Source: Thermothelomyces thermophilus ATCC 42464 (taxonomy: Eukaryota; Ascomycota; Sordariomycetes; Sordariales; Chaetomiaceae). Taken from it: a DNA stretch of 64,000 nt. The notes under the pieces were generated by a model. It was not told the origin of the DNA, ran no database searches, and saw only the letters and a program-made list of their open reading frames with translations. The stretch lies in NCBI RefSeq assembly GCF_000226095.1, contig NC_016472.1:8804001-8868000 (forward strand). Reading direction: 5' to 3'. A program made the translations under genes and the position numbers. Of the stretch, positions 33,233 through 43,879 are shown piece by piece. Position 1 is the first letter of the stretch; each line of letters opens with the position of its first letter.

Positions 33233-34058
33233 AAAAAGTCGCGAGTGCACTGAGCATCTGAGATTCTGAAAGCCTAACCTCTAGAGAAAAGGGCGGCGAA
33301 CACGTGCTGCGTAGTCAACCAGGAGAAAAGAGACCTAGTGGCACACTGGTCACCTATCTCTCTCGACGCAAAGAGGGTTCCCTGCTCCTCCACTTTCAGA
33401 CCGCCGCGACATTCACGAGGATTGGAACCCCTCCGCATTTGATGGCGCAAGTGGTGGTTCCACCAGTAGGTTACAATGTCCCGCGTCTCCGTCTGGTTGT
33501 TTTGGCTCTCTCTCAAAGAGGAAGTCACAATTCATGAAAAAAGAAAAATTCTGACAGAAGAGCACCAGAAGGGGCTCCATCAAGGTCGCATATTCGCCCA
33601 GTCCGACCGACACAGGCAGGGATGACTGGTTGGCCTTTTTGCACGTGGCGGTCAGCGTTTTTATTAGGCAGCCTGTATTGCCCAGAATAGGCTTCACGTA
33701 CTCAAATGCAGGTTTCTCCCGGAGTTAAGGTCAGAAAAAGCATACAGATTGCATCCGTACATCGATGCATCTATCAGCAAATAGGCGCACATGGCGGGAG
33801 CGGACAAATAACTAAGCATTTTGCAAGCCTTGCCCAAGGCAGCCCGTGAAAGCCCTGGGTTAAAAAGCATACCATTGGGCCAACGCCATGTGGAGGTAAG
33901 ACAAAATTGAAACGGTGCAGCAGAGAGCGCCAAAAGTCGAATTAAAAAGGCGTGGGACAATGATCAGCAAAGTATACAATGAGGTACGCTAGTGTATGAT
34001 GTCCCCCCCGCCAACACCACGCGGCGGCAGCCACCTCGTGGTCTTCGGATCCAGCCGG

Positions 34059-34075
34059 TAGTGTAGTGTAGTGTA
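34059..34075. repeat. TAGTG pentamer run
   Basis: Three tandem GTAGT/TAGTG units. Similar runs occur at 36065-36083 and 39205-39220 and as single or double units across the island. Confidence 0.75.
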
Positions 34076-35029
34076 TTCGTGCACATCAATGATTACAGGG
34101 CTTTTGCGACAGGGGACGAGGGGGAATGGGCGGTGGGAGGGCTGCCGGGGCGCGAGCGATGTGCCGAGACGGCGGCGTGAGGCGTCCTAACGACACACAA
34201 GAAAAGGAAAGGCGGTCAAAGGCAGGGGGTGGGGGGGAGTGTAGCGCTCGTGATGTGGTTCTACTGTGTAGCCATGTGGTGGAGACAGCTTGATTGGCAA
34301 CGGAGGACTGCTTGGGAGATTTTATGCGGGTGCGCGGGCGGGTGTCGGCATTAACAGCATACTATGTAGGTACTGGGCTGGGTCCTCGCGACGCACGCCA
34401 GTGACGACACCGCGACTAGGAGAAAGGGAAACCAACAGCAGACGGCGGGATCTGCGCGTGGCTCCAGGGATCTCAACCACGAGGACTCGCCGGTTTCGAG
34501 CGGGGGCCCCTGCAGCCACGCTCCCCCTTCACAACAAGCCGTTCGCGCGCATACCTGCCAGGTCGTGTCTGAGAAATGATTGAAGTGGGGCCCTTGGCAT
34601 CCAAATCTTTTCTAACAAAAGCCCTCTTTATGTGGATTGCTCCGCCCGCCGGGCCCCACACACGCTGCTGGGTCACGGCTCATATGTAAGTGTACTGTGT
34701 AGTGTAGAGTCATGGCACACTAAATTCTGGAGCCCGCTTGACTCTTCTCGGTTACGAGGGTGGAGGTTTGTTCGTCGCCTCTTCACGCTTTTACCCACCG
34801 CCTCCTCCTCACCGCCTGCCCCGTGACAAGGCACTCGCCAGCGTCTTGCTTGACCGCGTTAAGCGTAGGGAGCGTGAGCGGTGGTATGTATGTACAACGC
34901 AAATCGAGTGCCTGCCGGTTTCCGCTATAGATACACGCCGACTAATTAAGAACACGAGCGAGGAACTGGCGCTTTAAAAAAAAGTTTCTACATCCTGACC
35001 CTGCAGGGCTGTAGGCAACCACATATAGT

Positions 35030-35075
35030 CCGATGATCGGATCCAGTCATGGTATCAGAGCTGGTCAGAGTCAAA
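35030..35075 (+). mobile_element. Possible LTR-retrotransposon fossil trace (Copia-like primer-binding site)
   Basis: TGGTATCAGAGCTGGT at about 35050-35065 follows a CA dinucleotide, the arrangement seen at the inner edge of many Copia-type LTRs. No pol or gag reading frame and no second LTR were found nearby, so if real this is a small, old and broken relic. Chance remains a serious alternative. Confidence 0.2.
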
Positions 35076-35780
35076 CTTGGTACACTACCACGCAGTTAGT
35101 GATCCACCTGCCGGGTTGGTGGAGATATGATAGCAGAAATAGCGTGATTTGTCTCGTGACCTGCCCGTAACATCGAGCGGGGAAGACGAGACAAAGCGAA
35201 TAGTGTAGGAGAAGTCCCTTCTTTTTCCGTAGCTATATGTATGTGTGCACTTGGTAGTACGTAGCGTCTAGTACGACACTACATGGTAGTGTAAGAAGTA
35301 AACCGTGGCCGAGACTTCGCCATTTTTCTTGCAAAGTCGCGATTAGAACTCGGCAATTCCATCTCTTGGTGGCGGCACCTGCGATGAGGGAAAGTACGGA
35401 GTCGCCATCCTACCATCGCACCCGGCCAGACTTCCTACTTGCGGGCTTGAGTCGGGATCATCAAATAGGAAACGCCGTGACTAGGGGAGTGCACGCAATG
35501 GCTCCGTACTGTATGCACAAACAAGTGACATATGCACCCTAGATGGGCTCGAAACAGCATTCGGGAAAGAGAGTAACGCCACAGGAGCCCAACGATGCGC
35601 TTGGGCGAAGGAAAAACGCTCTCCCATACCCCAGCTCCCCGAGCTAGTATAGGAAAAAGGCAAGACGCTTCGAGCGCGCTCCTGAATCGCTCGAGATTTG
35701 GCACTGCATTATGTTTTTGACTTGCCATGACGGTGCCTGTCCAGACGCGCAGTACTTGGTCTAGGTAGTGTATATGTACT

Positions 35781-35791
35781 GTAATCCGTAC
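35781..35791 (+). repeat. Dispersed 11-mer GTAATCCGTAC, intergenic copy
   Basis: Exact copy inside the gene-free island, preceded by TGTACT. TACTCCGTAC follows 80 bp later at 35872-35881. Confidence 0.75.
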
Positions 35792-36064
35792 ATACATCCA
35801 GAGGAGATGAACCTACCTATCCACTTGGTAGGTGTCTATATAATAGGTATTATCTAGTGTGTGTACTGCCATACTCCGTACACCACGCCATTTCCCGTAG
35901 TTAATCCTGATAAGTAATCAGTTAAGGCGAATATCTCTCGGCCCATCCGCCGAAAACAGAAGTGGCTGGGGCTGAAAGCCGACGCCGGTGCAGAGCCCCG
36001 CTACATACCCTAGTTGTACTGTACATACGGATTACATAGCATACTAACTAGGGTACTAGTGTAT

Positions 36065-36083
36065 GGTAGTGTAGTGTAGTGTA
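36065..36083. repeat. TAGTG pentamer run, second copy
   Basis: Three TAGTG units in tandem, 30 bp after an ATACGGATTAC motif variant at 36025-36035. Confidence 0.75.
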
Positions 36084-37421
36084 GGCCACCTCATCGGCCG
36101 ACATCCGAAAAAAAAAATTATTCCCGACAAATCCCGCCGTCGCCGTGGGGTGGCCAGCTTCGGACGAGATGGCCCATAATTTTTCGGAGCCCGGCGAGTT
36201 TTCCTCAACGTTTCGGGGGTCAAGGTGACAAACCAGACCGTGCCATCCATTACCAACCCCAGCAGTCGCGAAAGCATCTACGGCATATACACGTATTGCA
36301 TACGAGTAAGGCGTATAGTTGGTAGATGTATGTACTCCGTACTATTGCCTACTTGTTGAGGATGCCTCGGGCTCTCTACGTAATAGTCGTATTTCCTGGC
36401 GAATGTCAGGGCTTCCCCGTCTTCCTTCGTCTTGACAGCGCATCCTTTCTTTCCTTCTTTCTTTTTTTTCTTTCTCTTATTTTCCGGGCCATATAACTTG
36501 ATACATACACGCCTTTGCGCGAGCAGGGCGGCTGGGTCTGGCATTTCTACACTACATAGTACTATGTAGCCGCATTCCCAACGGAATCAGGGTCCGGACC
36601 GGCCGGCGAATGGTTAGTTCCTTGCGGCGGGTCCGGGGTCCTCGTCGCTGACAAAGCGTCATAAGATAGATAACCACAACTTCTTGGGCTGAGGGCTGAG
36701 ATCTGAGAGCCGTCTTCCAACACGGGTTCCCATGTATGTATGTACGTAGCGCAACTATCCGTAATTATAACCTACAATTGCTCCGGCGTTTCCAGGCCGT
36801 TTGTGGACAGGCTAACGGCCCCCAAGTGGAAGGGAGAGCCCACGCGCGGAAAAGGAAGCCCAAGTCGCCAATCAACATTGGTAGACTTTAGTGTAGGTTG
36901 TTGGTTGTCTATTCGCTAGTAGTACTGCACTCCATACCAAACCGAGTCTCGCTCTTTGCACATATTGACCACCCCTCAATTCCCTCTTCTTTTTCCCCTC
37001 TTCGTTCTCTCTCTCTGTTCTTCTTTTATTTTCTTTTCTCCCCCTTGATTTCTCTCCAGTTCCCAATTTTCCTTCTTTTATTATTCGCTTGCATCCCCCT
37101 CTGAAATCGAGCATTGCTGGCTGTCATTTTGCAGAAACCGTCGTGGACGAAGCAACAGGCCACCTAGCAGGGGTTGGGGGTGAATGTACTGGTACTTGGC
37201 TCGGCTTGGAGTGCAGGATGGCCCGCCACGTGAGCCAAGAAGCATGGTTCCAGGCGGAAGAAAGGAAGAAGGGCGCTGGTGGGGTGGGCTGGGCCACGTG
37301 GTGAGCACACCGTATCAACCGCTTCGGGTGGTTGCACAAACCAACGCCCAGCCAGGCCTGGCCAGGAGAGGGCGGGGGAAGGAAGGTGCGCACGAATTGC
37401 ACTACGCACCAGGGAAGAGGA

Positions 37422-37438
37422 GGGGGGGGGGGGGGGGG
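37422..37438 (+). repeat. G17 homopolymer
   Basis: Run of about 17 G bases in the gene-free island. Confidence 0.9.
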
Positions 37439-39815
37439 AGATGGAATGCTGCAAGTGCGCTAATATGTAGTGTTGACCACTGTATGTACTATACCTCTAG
37501 AGTAGTGTAGTAGCGTACCGTGACTGTTTCGCCTCCAATTACCAATTAGGCGTATTGCATTGCATAAACGGGACCGGGAACAAAACCTCCCTGGATGAAA
37601 CGGCGCTTGCTTCGCTCCGACTCCCAGGAATGGCCGGCCTCCCAATCAAGTCCAGGAGGAGGGAGCGCGACCGCGTTCTCGAGCAGAGAGCCAAGACTGA
37701 CCGCCCGCTGATTGTTACGGGACATTGAAGGAATGTGGTTCGGCAAAGCCCGGCTGGGGTGTGCCTGACTGCGCAACAGCTCGTCTTCGGTTTCATCGGC
37801 GAAGCGAGTCTCACAAAAGACGTTTTCCCAACATGCCAAGTGCGGGAACCGCGTAGCAGCCTCCCACGCGGCACGTTGGAAAACGCCACATGGCAAGACG
37901 GCCCCTGCCCGCATCCTTCACCGTGTTAGTAATTTCCCGACTCGAACGGATTACACAGTGTCGTACAGCAGCGGAGGTGGTGTACACTAAACAGTAGACT
38001 AAACCGTACAAAGTCGTCCTTCCAGCCTTGCTCAGTCTCGTTGCTGCATTCCATCAACGGCACTCGCCCAGCCCAGTGCAGCCCCGGACGCCAACCAACC
38101 AACCACTGGCGAAATAGCAATGTGTTGCAGGTCGCAAACATACGGAGTACCGAGTGCGAGGAATACTGTGCGGTGTACGGTACCCCGAAGATGGAGTTGC
38201 GGATCGCCTGAAGCGAGCGGGCGTTGCGCACGCCAACAGAATCCGGGGCGGTAAAGCAGCACCGCGCTGATGGGACGGCTTCATTTTGAGACCCCCCCAA
38301 AAGCTTCGTAGCGCTTGTAAAGAGGTGTCCCGTTTCTCTTTCCTGATCCTCCTTTTTACCCCTTCGCTGATCTTTTGCCTCTCAACGTGCCTCTCAACGT
38401 AGGGAACGTCGGAGTAATGCCAGCTATTATTACTCCCTATCTTCTTATCTCTTGCTCTTTTCTTTTCTTTTTTCTTTTTTTCTTTTTTTGGCCCGCCTCA
38501 TGTGTAGTGTACTACATATGTAAAAACATAAATAACAAAGCGTGGCTTCTTCACCGTCATCGTCATACCCTCCTTAGCATTTAGAGTAAATACATGGTGG
38601 TAGGATAATTAATGACCGTGCATGCAGTCAGCATGCATCATGCTAGCCCAGGGTGCGGCTGGCCACTCATGAGCTCAAGCTCTCGACCTTCCTCTCCGCG
38701 CGATCCGAGTGGCCTTCTAGAAGGTCGTTAAAATCACACTACCTACATTAAGTCAGGGACTAGTGTTGTATGTACAGTACTTCGTTCACTCAGCTGATCT
38801 GTATACAAACGACAACCTACTTCGCCCGCCCCTCGGCCAACGCTTCTGGAAGCATCATCAGCTGTTCCATTGAGTCATCCATGTACGCGATCCTGACCCA
38901 AAGGAAGAAGTCGGCATTTGAGGACTCGCCACCGAGCACCGGGCTTCAGGGCTCCGGAGCTAACCCTCCGGGCCGGAACTCTCCCCCCTCCCTTCTTTTG
39001 TTCCACCCAAGGGTCCAACGGCCTCCGTCAAAGGGAAAATGAGTCCGGTAGTTGAGTCTGTGCAGTTATCCAGGTTCGGGCTGGGGCGGGGGGGGAAGGA
39101 GAGGAGGAAGGTCTTCCTCCAATGCCGCGCAACCGCGATGCCCTTGATCTCTCACGCGCCGCTCACCCAGACGAATTTGCCACGTGCTTACGAATGGTTA
39201 GTCCAGTAGTGTAGTGTACATATACATGATGCTGGCGAAGGATTCGGGCGAATCCTTTCGATCTTCGGTGCGAGGTATGGACATTGGAGTGGGGGAAGCT
39301 GTGAAGGAAAAGACAGGATATTTGTTGTCACTGGCTGCAGGTACATGCCACTCGTTTTTCGTTGTGCACTCACTTGGGAAACGCCTTGGATCGAGGAGAA
39401 AAAAGGGCAGTGAAAAGAAGGAGGGTGAGAAAGGGATGATAACGTGAGGAGGAGCGTTGGTGATGGATGTGTAGAAATGACGGGCCACTACAGGAGGTCC
39501 CGCTTGTGCTTGCTCTTGCCTTTTCGCAAGTCTGATATCTGATATTTGATCTGATATTTGGTCTGATGAGGATGGGTCTGGGGTTTGGCCAAAGTAAAGC
39601 ATGATGGCCTATTACCGGCAGGGTTTTGCTGTGGTCTATCCAACTGGAAAACTGGGAGGAGTAATTCGCTAGCAGTCTTGGAGAGTGGTAGAACAAGAAC
39701 AAAGCGAAACGGCCCCCTCCGCAGTTCATGTGCGTCGTCGAGTTCCCCAAGCTCCGAGTCGCCTTCGCAAAGGCACCGCTCTAAAGAGCCCTCTAGGCCA
39801 TCTGGTTGTCTCAAG

Positions 39816-39883
39816 CCCCCCCCCCCCCCCCGGGGCTTTTTTTTTTTGTTTGTTTGTTTGCTTGGTTGCTTGCTTGTTTGTTT
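39816..39883. repeat. C16 run followed by T run and GTTT/GCTT repeat
   Basis: A C homopolymer, a short GGGGC, a T run and then a tetranucleotide repeat of GTTT and GCTT units form one compound microsatellite. Confidence 0.9.
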
Positions 39884-41120
39884 GAGAAGCAGCTGGATAA
39901 GCCGAAGTAAACCTTGTCGAAGGAAATGATGGAGGAATCCGGAGCGAATCGCTCGGCGGGACAGAGCAAGAGGCAAGGTCTTGACTCTTACTTCACTCGA
40001 ATGTCCACATTATCCACTCCGTCTCCTTCTCTTGTTTACCATTGTTAAGGGACAGTTCCGCTTCCGGCTTGTTCTCCGTAGTGATTTTCTGGTCCCGTGG
40101 CTGTTGCCCGTCGCCCTTGTTCTAATTGACGTCCATTGACTCTCTAGCTGCAAAGTTCGCCAGGCCAGGCACAATCCATAGTGGCCCACGATCGAACAGC
40201 ACACAAGTAGTATCCTTGAGCGGTGACCTGGAGTTACCCCATTCTCGAATATCCTGCGTTGAATGACGGATCAAGCGTGAGGACTCTTTTGGACCACCCT
40301 CCGCTCTGCGCGCCCGCCTGCAAGCCTCGAACTTTGTCGCAAATGAGGATGAAGCAGAGGAATCGTACGAGAAAGACGATGCAGGAAGAGAAGAAAAATC
40401 ATGTCTAACGCGAAGAACTGTTCATGGCCGATAGGCCGGGCGGCATCGATAGAAAGGACGCGGAGGAAGCTGCTGGAAATCGTCGGCAGTAAACCCGGGG
40501 TGGAAACACCAAGCTGGTTGCTCTTTCCTTCCCTTTCTCTCCTTCTTGTTTCTTTCTTGTGGCCATAGCACCCTATTGAAAGCGCAGCCGCTGGGCAGTC
40601 ATTCATTCAAGACTCGGGTTTCGTAGGTTTCGCAACGAGGTCACTTGCTCACATGTGGAAGAATGTTGCAACTACTTGAGATTCACGGTCATCGCCAAAC
40701 TGTTGAAGGCACAACCAATAATATCATTGCTGCAAACTTACGGCTTCTTGATACGAGTTGAAACCAAATGGAATCTGGCCAACCTAACATTGCGGCGGTG
40801 GGAAGGAGCCGGCCATTCGTTGGTTGGCTTGCCAGTTGGTTTCACCTCTTTGCGGCTCGGTTGCATCGAGAGTCTCGCCGCCGTTCGTGCGAGCCGTGTA
40901 CATAATTACGTCCGTACATTACCACACCACCCCCGACCCAATCAACAAAGCGATGATGCACACCTCGAATTTCCTTTGCTCCTTTCTTCCGGCAACCCTC
41001 GAAAACCCGTCACGGCTTGCTACTCTAATCCACACTTGCCTTTCTTCTCTTCCTCCGCCACTACCTACCCATTACAAACAAGGACAAGGGAAAAAAAAAC
41101 AAGAAATCGGTATAAACAAA

Positions 41121-41129
41121 ATGAATTAA
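41121..41129 (+). promoter_or_regulatory. Two-codon upstream ORF
   Basis: ATG AAT TAA lies two bases before the main start codon at 41132 and in a different frame. Both ATGs have A at position -3. If the leader includes it, ribosomes would meet it first and could be held back from the main start. Confidence 0.5.
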
Positions 41130-41131
41130 AC

Positions 41132-41974
41132 ATGCCCGGATCAGTTTCCTCCGCCGACCTAGACCGTAGCAGTGATCTGAACCCCGAGCCCCGCCCCCAC
41201 CGGGGCCGTCGCCTACCGGGCTATTCAAGCGGAGACGTCCGACAGCGCCCAGGCCCGCCCGGACCAACGGAGCCGCAACCCCACCAGCGCCGTCCTCGGC
41301 CCCGGTCCCGGTCCCGTTCCAAACCCGGACCCGGACCCCGGCCCGGGCCCGAATCAGACCGCCGCCACCGGACCCGCGCCCCTTCCTCGCCGTCGTCAAC
41401 CTGCTCCTGTTCGACAAGCTCCTCCTGCTCGACGCGCCGCAGCAACCCCGACCTCGCCGCTCGCCCCGCCGCCCGCACCAGCAGCGACGGCGAGGACGGG
41501 GCCGAGGGCGCCCAGCGAGCCCTGGTTCCCCGCCCGAGACGGCTGCGGCGGCGGTCCTCCGACTCCAGCGCCGCCGACAGCGGGCCGGACGAGTACACGG
41601 TGTATCCGGACGGGCGGATCAGCGACGAGCGCGATCGCCCACCCTATCGTCGCAGCCGTCATCCTCGTCCTCGTTCTCCTCCTCGTCCTCGTTCTCCTCC
41701 TCGTCCTCGTTCTCCTCCTCGTCCTCGTTCTCCTCCTCGTCCTCGTTCTCCTCCTCGTCCTCGTCCTCGTCGGGCTTGGCGGCGCGGCGCTCGGGGAGAG
41801 CCGTATGACGACTGGGATGATCCGGACCCGTATTGGGGCCGGGATCGATATCGCGGGGACGGGAAAGGGGACGTGGAGTGGGAAAAGAAAAAACGGCGCT
41901 CTAGGGAGGAGGGCAAGGGGCTTCTGATCGCCGCACTGGTGTTTTTGGCGGGTCTCATTCTGTGCAGCGATTAG
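41132..41974 (+). CDS. Pro/Arg/Ser-repeat protein with C-terminal tail anchor, function unknown
   Basis: Single-exon frame of 280 residues from the first in-frame ATG (MPGSVSSADLDRSSDLNPEP). The frame is open upstream for 159 more codons without an ATG. The body is Pro/Arg/Ser-rich and disordered. Residues 178-207 are five copies of PRPRSP encoded by an 18-bp tandem repeat at 41663-41752. A charged stretch (KKKRRSREEGKG) precedes a 16-residue hydrophobic end, LLIAALVFLAGLILCSD, with only three residues after it: the layout of a tail-anchored membrane protein facing the cytosol. The RSP repeats recall SR-type splicing or chromatin proteins, but no RNA-binding domain exists. Coding is supported by the open frame through GC-rich DNA and the sensible anchor; no family was recognised. 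Confidence 0.65.
   Translation: MPGSVSSADLDRSSDLNPEPRPHRGRRLPGYSSGDVRQRPGPPGPTEPQPHQRRPRPRSRSRSKPGPGPRPGPESDRRHRTRAPSSPSSTCSCSTSSSCSTRRSNPDLAARPAARTSSDGEDGAEGAQRALVPRPRRLRRRSSDSSAADSGPDEYTVYPDGRISDERDRPPYRRSRHPRPRSPPRPRSPPRPRSPPRPRSPPRPRSPPRPRPRRAWRRGARGEPYDDWDDPDPYWGRDRYRGDGKGDVEWEKKKRRSREEGKGLLIAALVFLAGLILCSD
41663..41752 (+). repeat. 18-bp coding tandem repeat, five units
   Basis: Five identical 18-bp units encode PRPRSP using only CCT, CGT and TCT codons, unlike the C/G-ending codons on either side. Identity between units suggests recent expansion. Confidence 0.93.
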
Positions 41975-42459
41975 CCGCAAGGGGCGTACGGAGTAGGACA
42001 GATAAGGTCGGCGGGAATCAGATGGGGGGAGAGAAAGTATGACGATGACGGTTCGGTTGGAGCATTTTAACGCTGGTTTTGAAAAGGTACATACAATACA
42101 TTCTGGACTTAGGCTGGGTCGGAATTATAGAGGCGCCCGACGGTCGGTATTTGCAACCCTGTAACTACCTAGTTTTCCTGCTAGCAGAGTCTAGCGCAGC
42201 GCTCGACGAACCCTGGTCTCTTCATGGTTTTCTACCTCGTCTGCTTCACCGTTGGTGTTCTTTTTTTTTCTTTTTCGTTTCCTTTGGTTTGGATATCTTG
42301 GATCAACTCTGCCAGGCTAATCAGATCCCAATGCATGAATGCCCTGTTGATGTAGTTTTCGCCAACCTACCTACCCTCCCTCCCTTTTCCCTCCCCCCAA
42401 CGCCCGAAACGCCCAGCTAATGCACCGAATAATACAATCTAACTGGAACATAAGAGACT

Positions 42460-42500
<41 letters not shown>

Positions 42501-42548
42501 AGAGACAAACACAGACACACACACACATAACGGGGGCCGCCCTGCCTC
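41975..42548. other. Intergenic between convergent genes
   Basis: GTACGGAGTA lies at 41986-41995, 12 bp after the stop of the Pro/Arg gene. A CA dinucleotide repeat spans 42469-42497, followed by GA and further CA units, close to the CDC73 stop. No gene is seen. Confidence 0.65.
42469..42497. repeat. (CA)n microsatellite
   Basis: About 14 CA units, followed by GA and imperfect CA units to about 42528. Confidence 0.95.
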
Positions 42549-43879
42549 CTAGATCGAGCTGGGCGCGGCATCCTTACGCCACCCCTTAGCCCGCATATTG
42601 GCCTCGATGCTCTTCCAGATGGTCTCGACCACCTCGCGGTCGCGCCAGCGGCTCGTCTCGGCGCCGGGCTGGCCCGGATCGCGCCACTTCTCGACGGAGC
42701 AGGCGAGGACGCGGTGGCCAAAGGCGCGCACCGACTCGGGCGGCTCCTCGCCGCGCCAGCCCAGATAGACGCCCAGGACGTGCTTGAACAGCTCCGACGG
42801 GTTGCTCCACCGGTAGTTCTTGAACTGCCACGTCTGGCCGGTCGTGAACACGGCCACCACCCGGTTCCAGTACTCGGGCTTGAACTGCTCCGGGCCCTCC
42901 ACCAGGATGAAGCGCATCGGCCGCGACGGGTCGATGTCCTTGACGAGCCGCGAGACGTGCAGCATCGTCGACGTCGAGCTGTGGTCCGGCGGCGTGTACC
43001 GGCCGCCCTCGAGGAACGATTTGGCGTTGGACATGCGCAGGAGCGCCGAGGCCGAGGGGGAGAGGAGGATGATGGGGTCGGGCCGGCGCGCCGGCTTCTG
43101 GTTGAGCGCGAGGGTCGCGCTGGCGCCGACGCCGGCCGAGGGCGCCGCGCCGGGCTTGCGAGTCACGAAGGGCGCGGCAAGCTTTCGGACGTGGGAAAAG
43201 TCCTAGGAGGTAAGATTCACAGTTGGGTTAGTAAAATCATTCTCGCTGCTTTCCGGAAAGGGGGAAAATCCTCCCCCCCTTTTTTTTGGCGGGGCCGACT
43301 CACAGTTGGCTTGATTCCTCTGAGAGCGGTGTTCCTGTCGCCCATGCGCCGCTCGCCGCTGTAGATCTGCGCCAAGCGAGGATCCAGCGTGCCTCGCCCC
43401 GCGCGCCCCGACGCGGCCGGGGCGGTCTTGGAGGCAGCACCGGTTGCCGCGGTGCCCGCCCCCGCCGCGCCGTCCTTGTCCCCGGGCAGGGGCCTGATGA
43501 ACTCGCTCTCCTCTTGGGCGCCCTCCAGGTAGGTGAACAGCACGAGACGCTCGACAAAGGCGAACATGTGCACGGTTGCGCCGCCCGTCATCTCCTCGTT
43601 CAGCTTGGTCGCCACGGCATTGTACTCGGGGATGGCAAAGTCGCGATTCAGCCAGGCAAAGTAGATGGAGCGCACATCGACCGCCTTGCCCTCGGTCGAC
43701 GTGAATCGCGTCGGCGCATCGATGGGCACGGCAACGCGCGCGGGATCGGTGAAAACGAGATGGGTGGCTCGGGAGAGCGGCGCCTCTTCGGACGAGTCGG
43801 GCGACGTCGTGGGGATGATCTTGCCGCCCGATGCAATCGAATGCCGCAGCAGCAGCAGCGGGTCTTCAATTGGCGCCAT
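42549..43879 (-). CDS. CDC73: CDC73/parafibromin, Paf1 complex subunit
   Basis: Subunit of the Paf1 complex that travels with RNA polymerase II and promotes elongation and histone H2B/H3 modification. Exons 43304-43879 and 42549-43202 give 409 residues. The N-terminus has the family start (DPLLLLRHSIASGGKIIPTT), the THLVFTDPARVAVPIDAPTR block, and VRSIYFAWLNRDFAIPEYNA. The C-terminal Ras-like domain from about 232 is typical: DPIILLSPSASALLRMSNAK, FLEGGRYTPP, MRFILVEGPEQFKPEYWNRV, VAVFTTGQTWQFKNYRWSNP and ELFKHVLGVYLGW. The intron is 101 nt and in phase. The Ala/Gly-rich linker near 125-160 replaces the longer acidic linker seen in some relatives. Identification is secure. Confidence 0.96.

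Larger units (their letters stand above)
32733..41131. other. Gene-free island of 8.4 kb between divergently oriented genes
   Basis: No convincing protein-coding frame, RNA gene or intact transposon was found. The island holds an A27 run (33202-33228), TAGTG-pentamer runs (34059-34075, 36065-36083, 39205-39220), a primer-binding-site-like sequence near 35050, GTAATCCGTAC at 35781-35791 and its variant at 36025-36035, TACTCCGTAC at 35872-35881 and 36333-36342, GTACTCCGTA on the minus strand at 38141-38150, G and C homopolymers at 37422-37438 and 39816-39831, and a GTTT repeat up to 39883. Part of it is likely the promoter and leader of the RGS gene, since flbA homologues have long upstream regions. 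Confidence 0.6.

Noticed and set aside
40655-41131. In-frame upstream extension of the Pro/Arg-repeat gene
   Set aside because: There is no ATG in the extension and its composition differs from the protein body.
41663-41752. Regular repeat considered as a CRISPR-like array
   Set aside because: The units are contiguous with no spacers and encode protein; eukaryotic context.
41396-41980. Long minus-strand Arg/Thr-repeat frame
   Set aside because: It is the complement of the Pro/Arg-repeat gene; the plus frame has a sensible start and membrane anchor.
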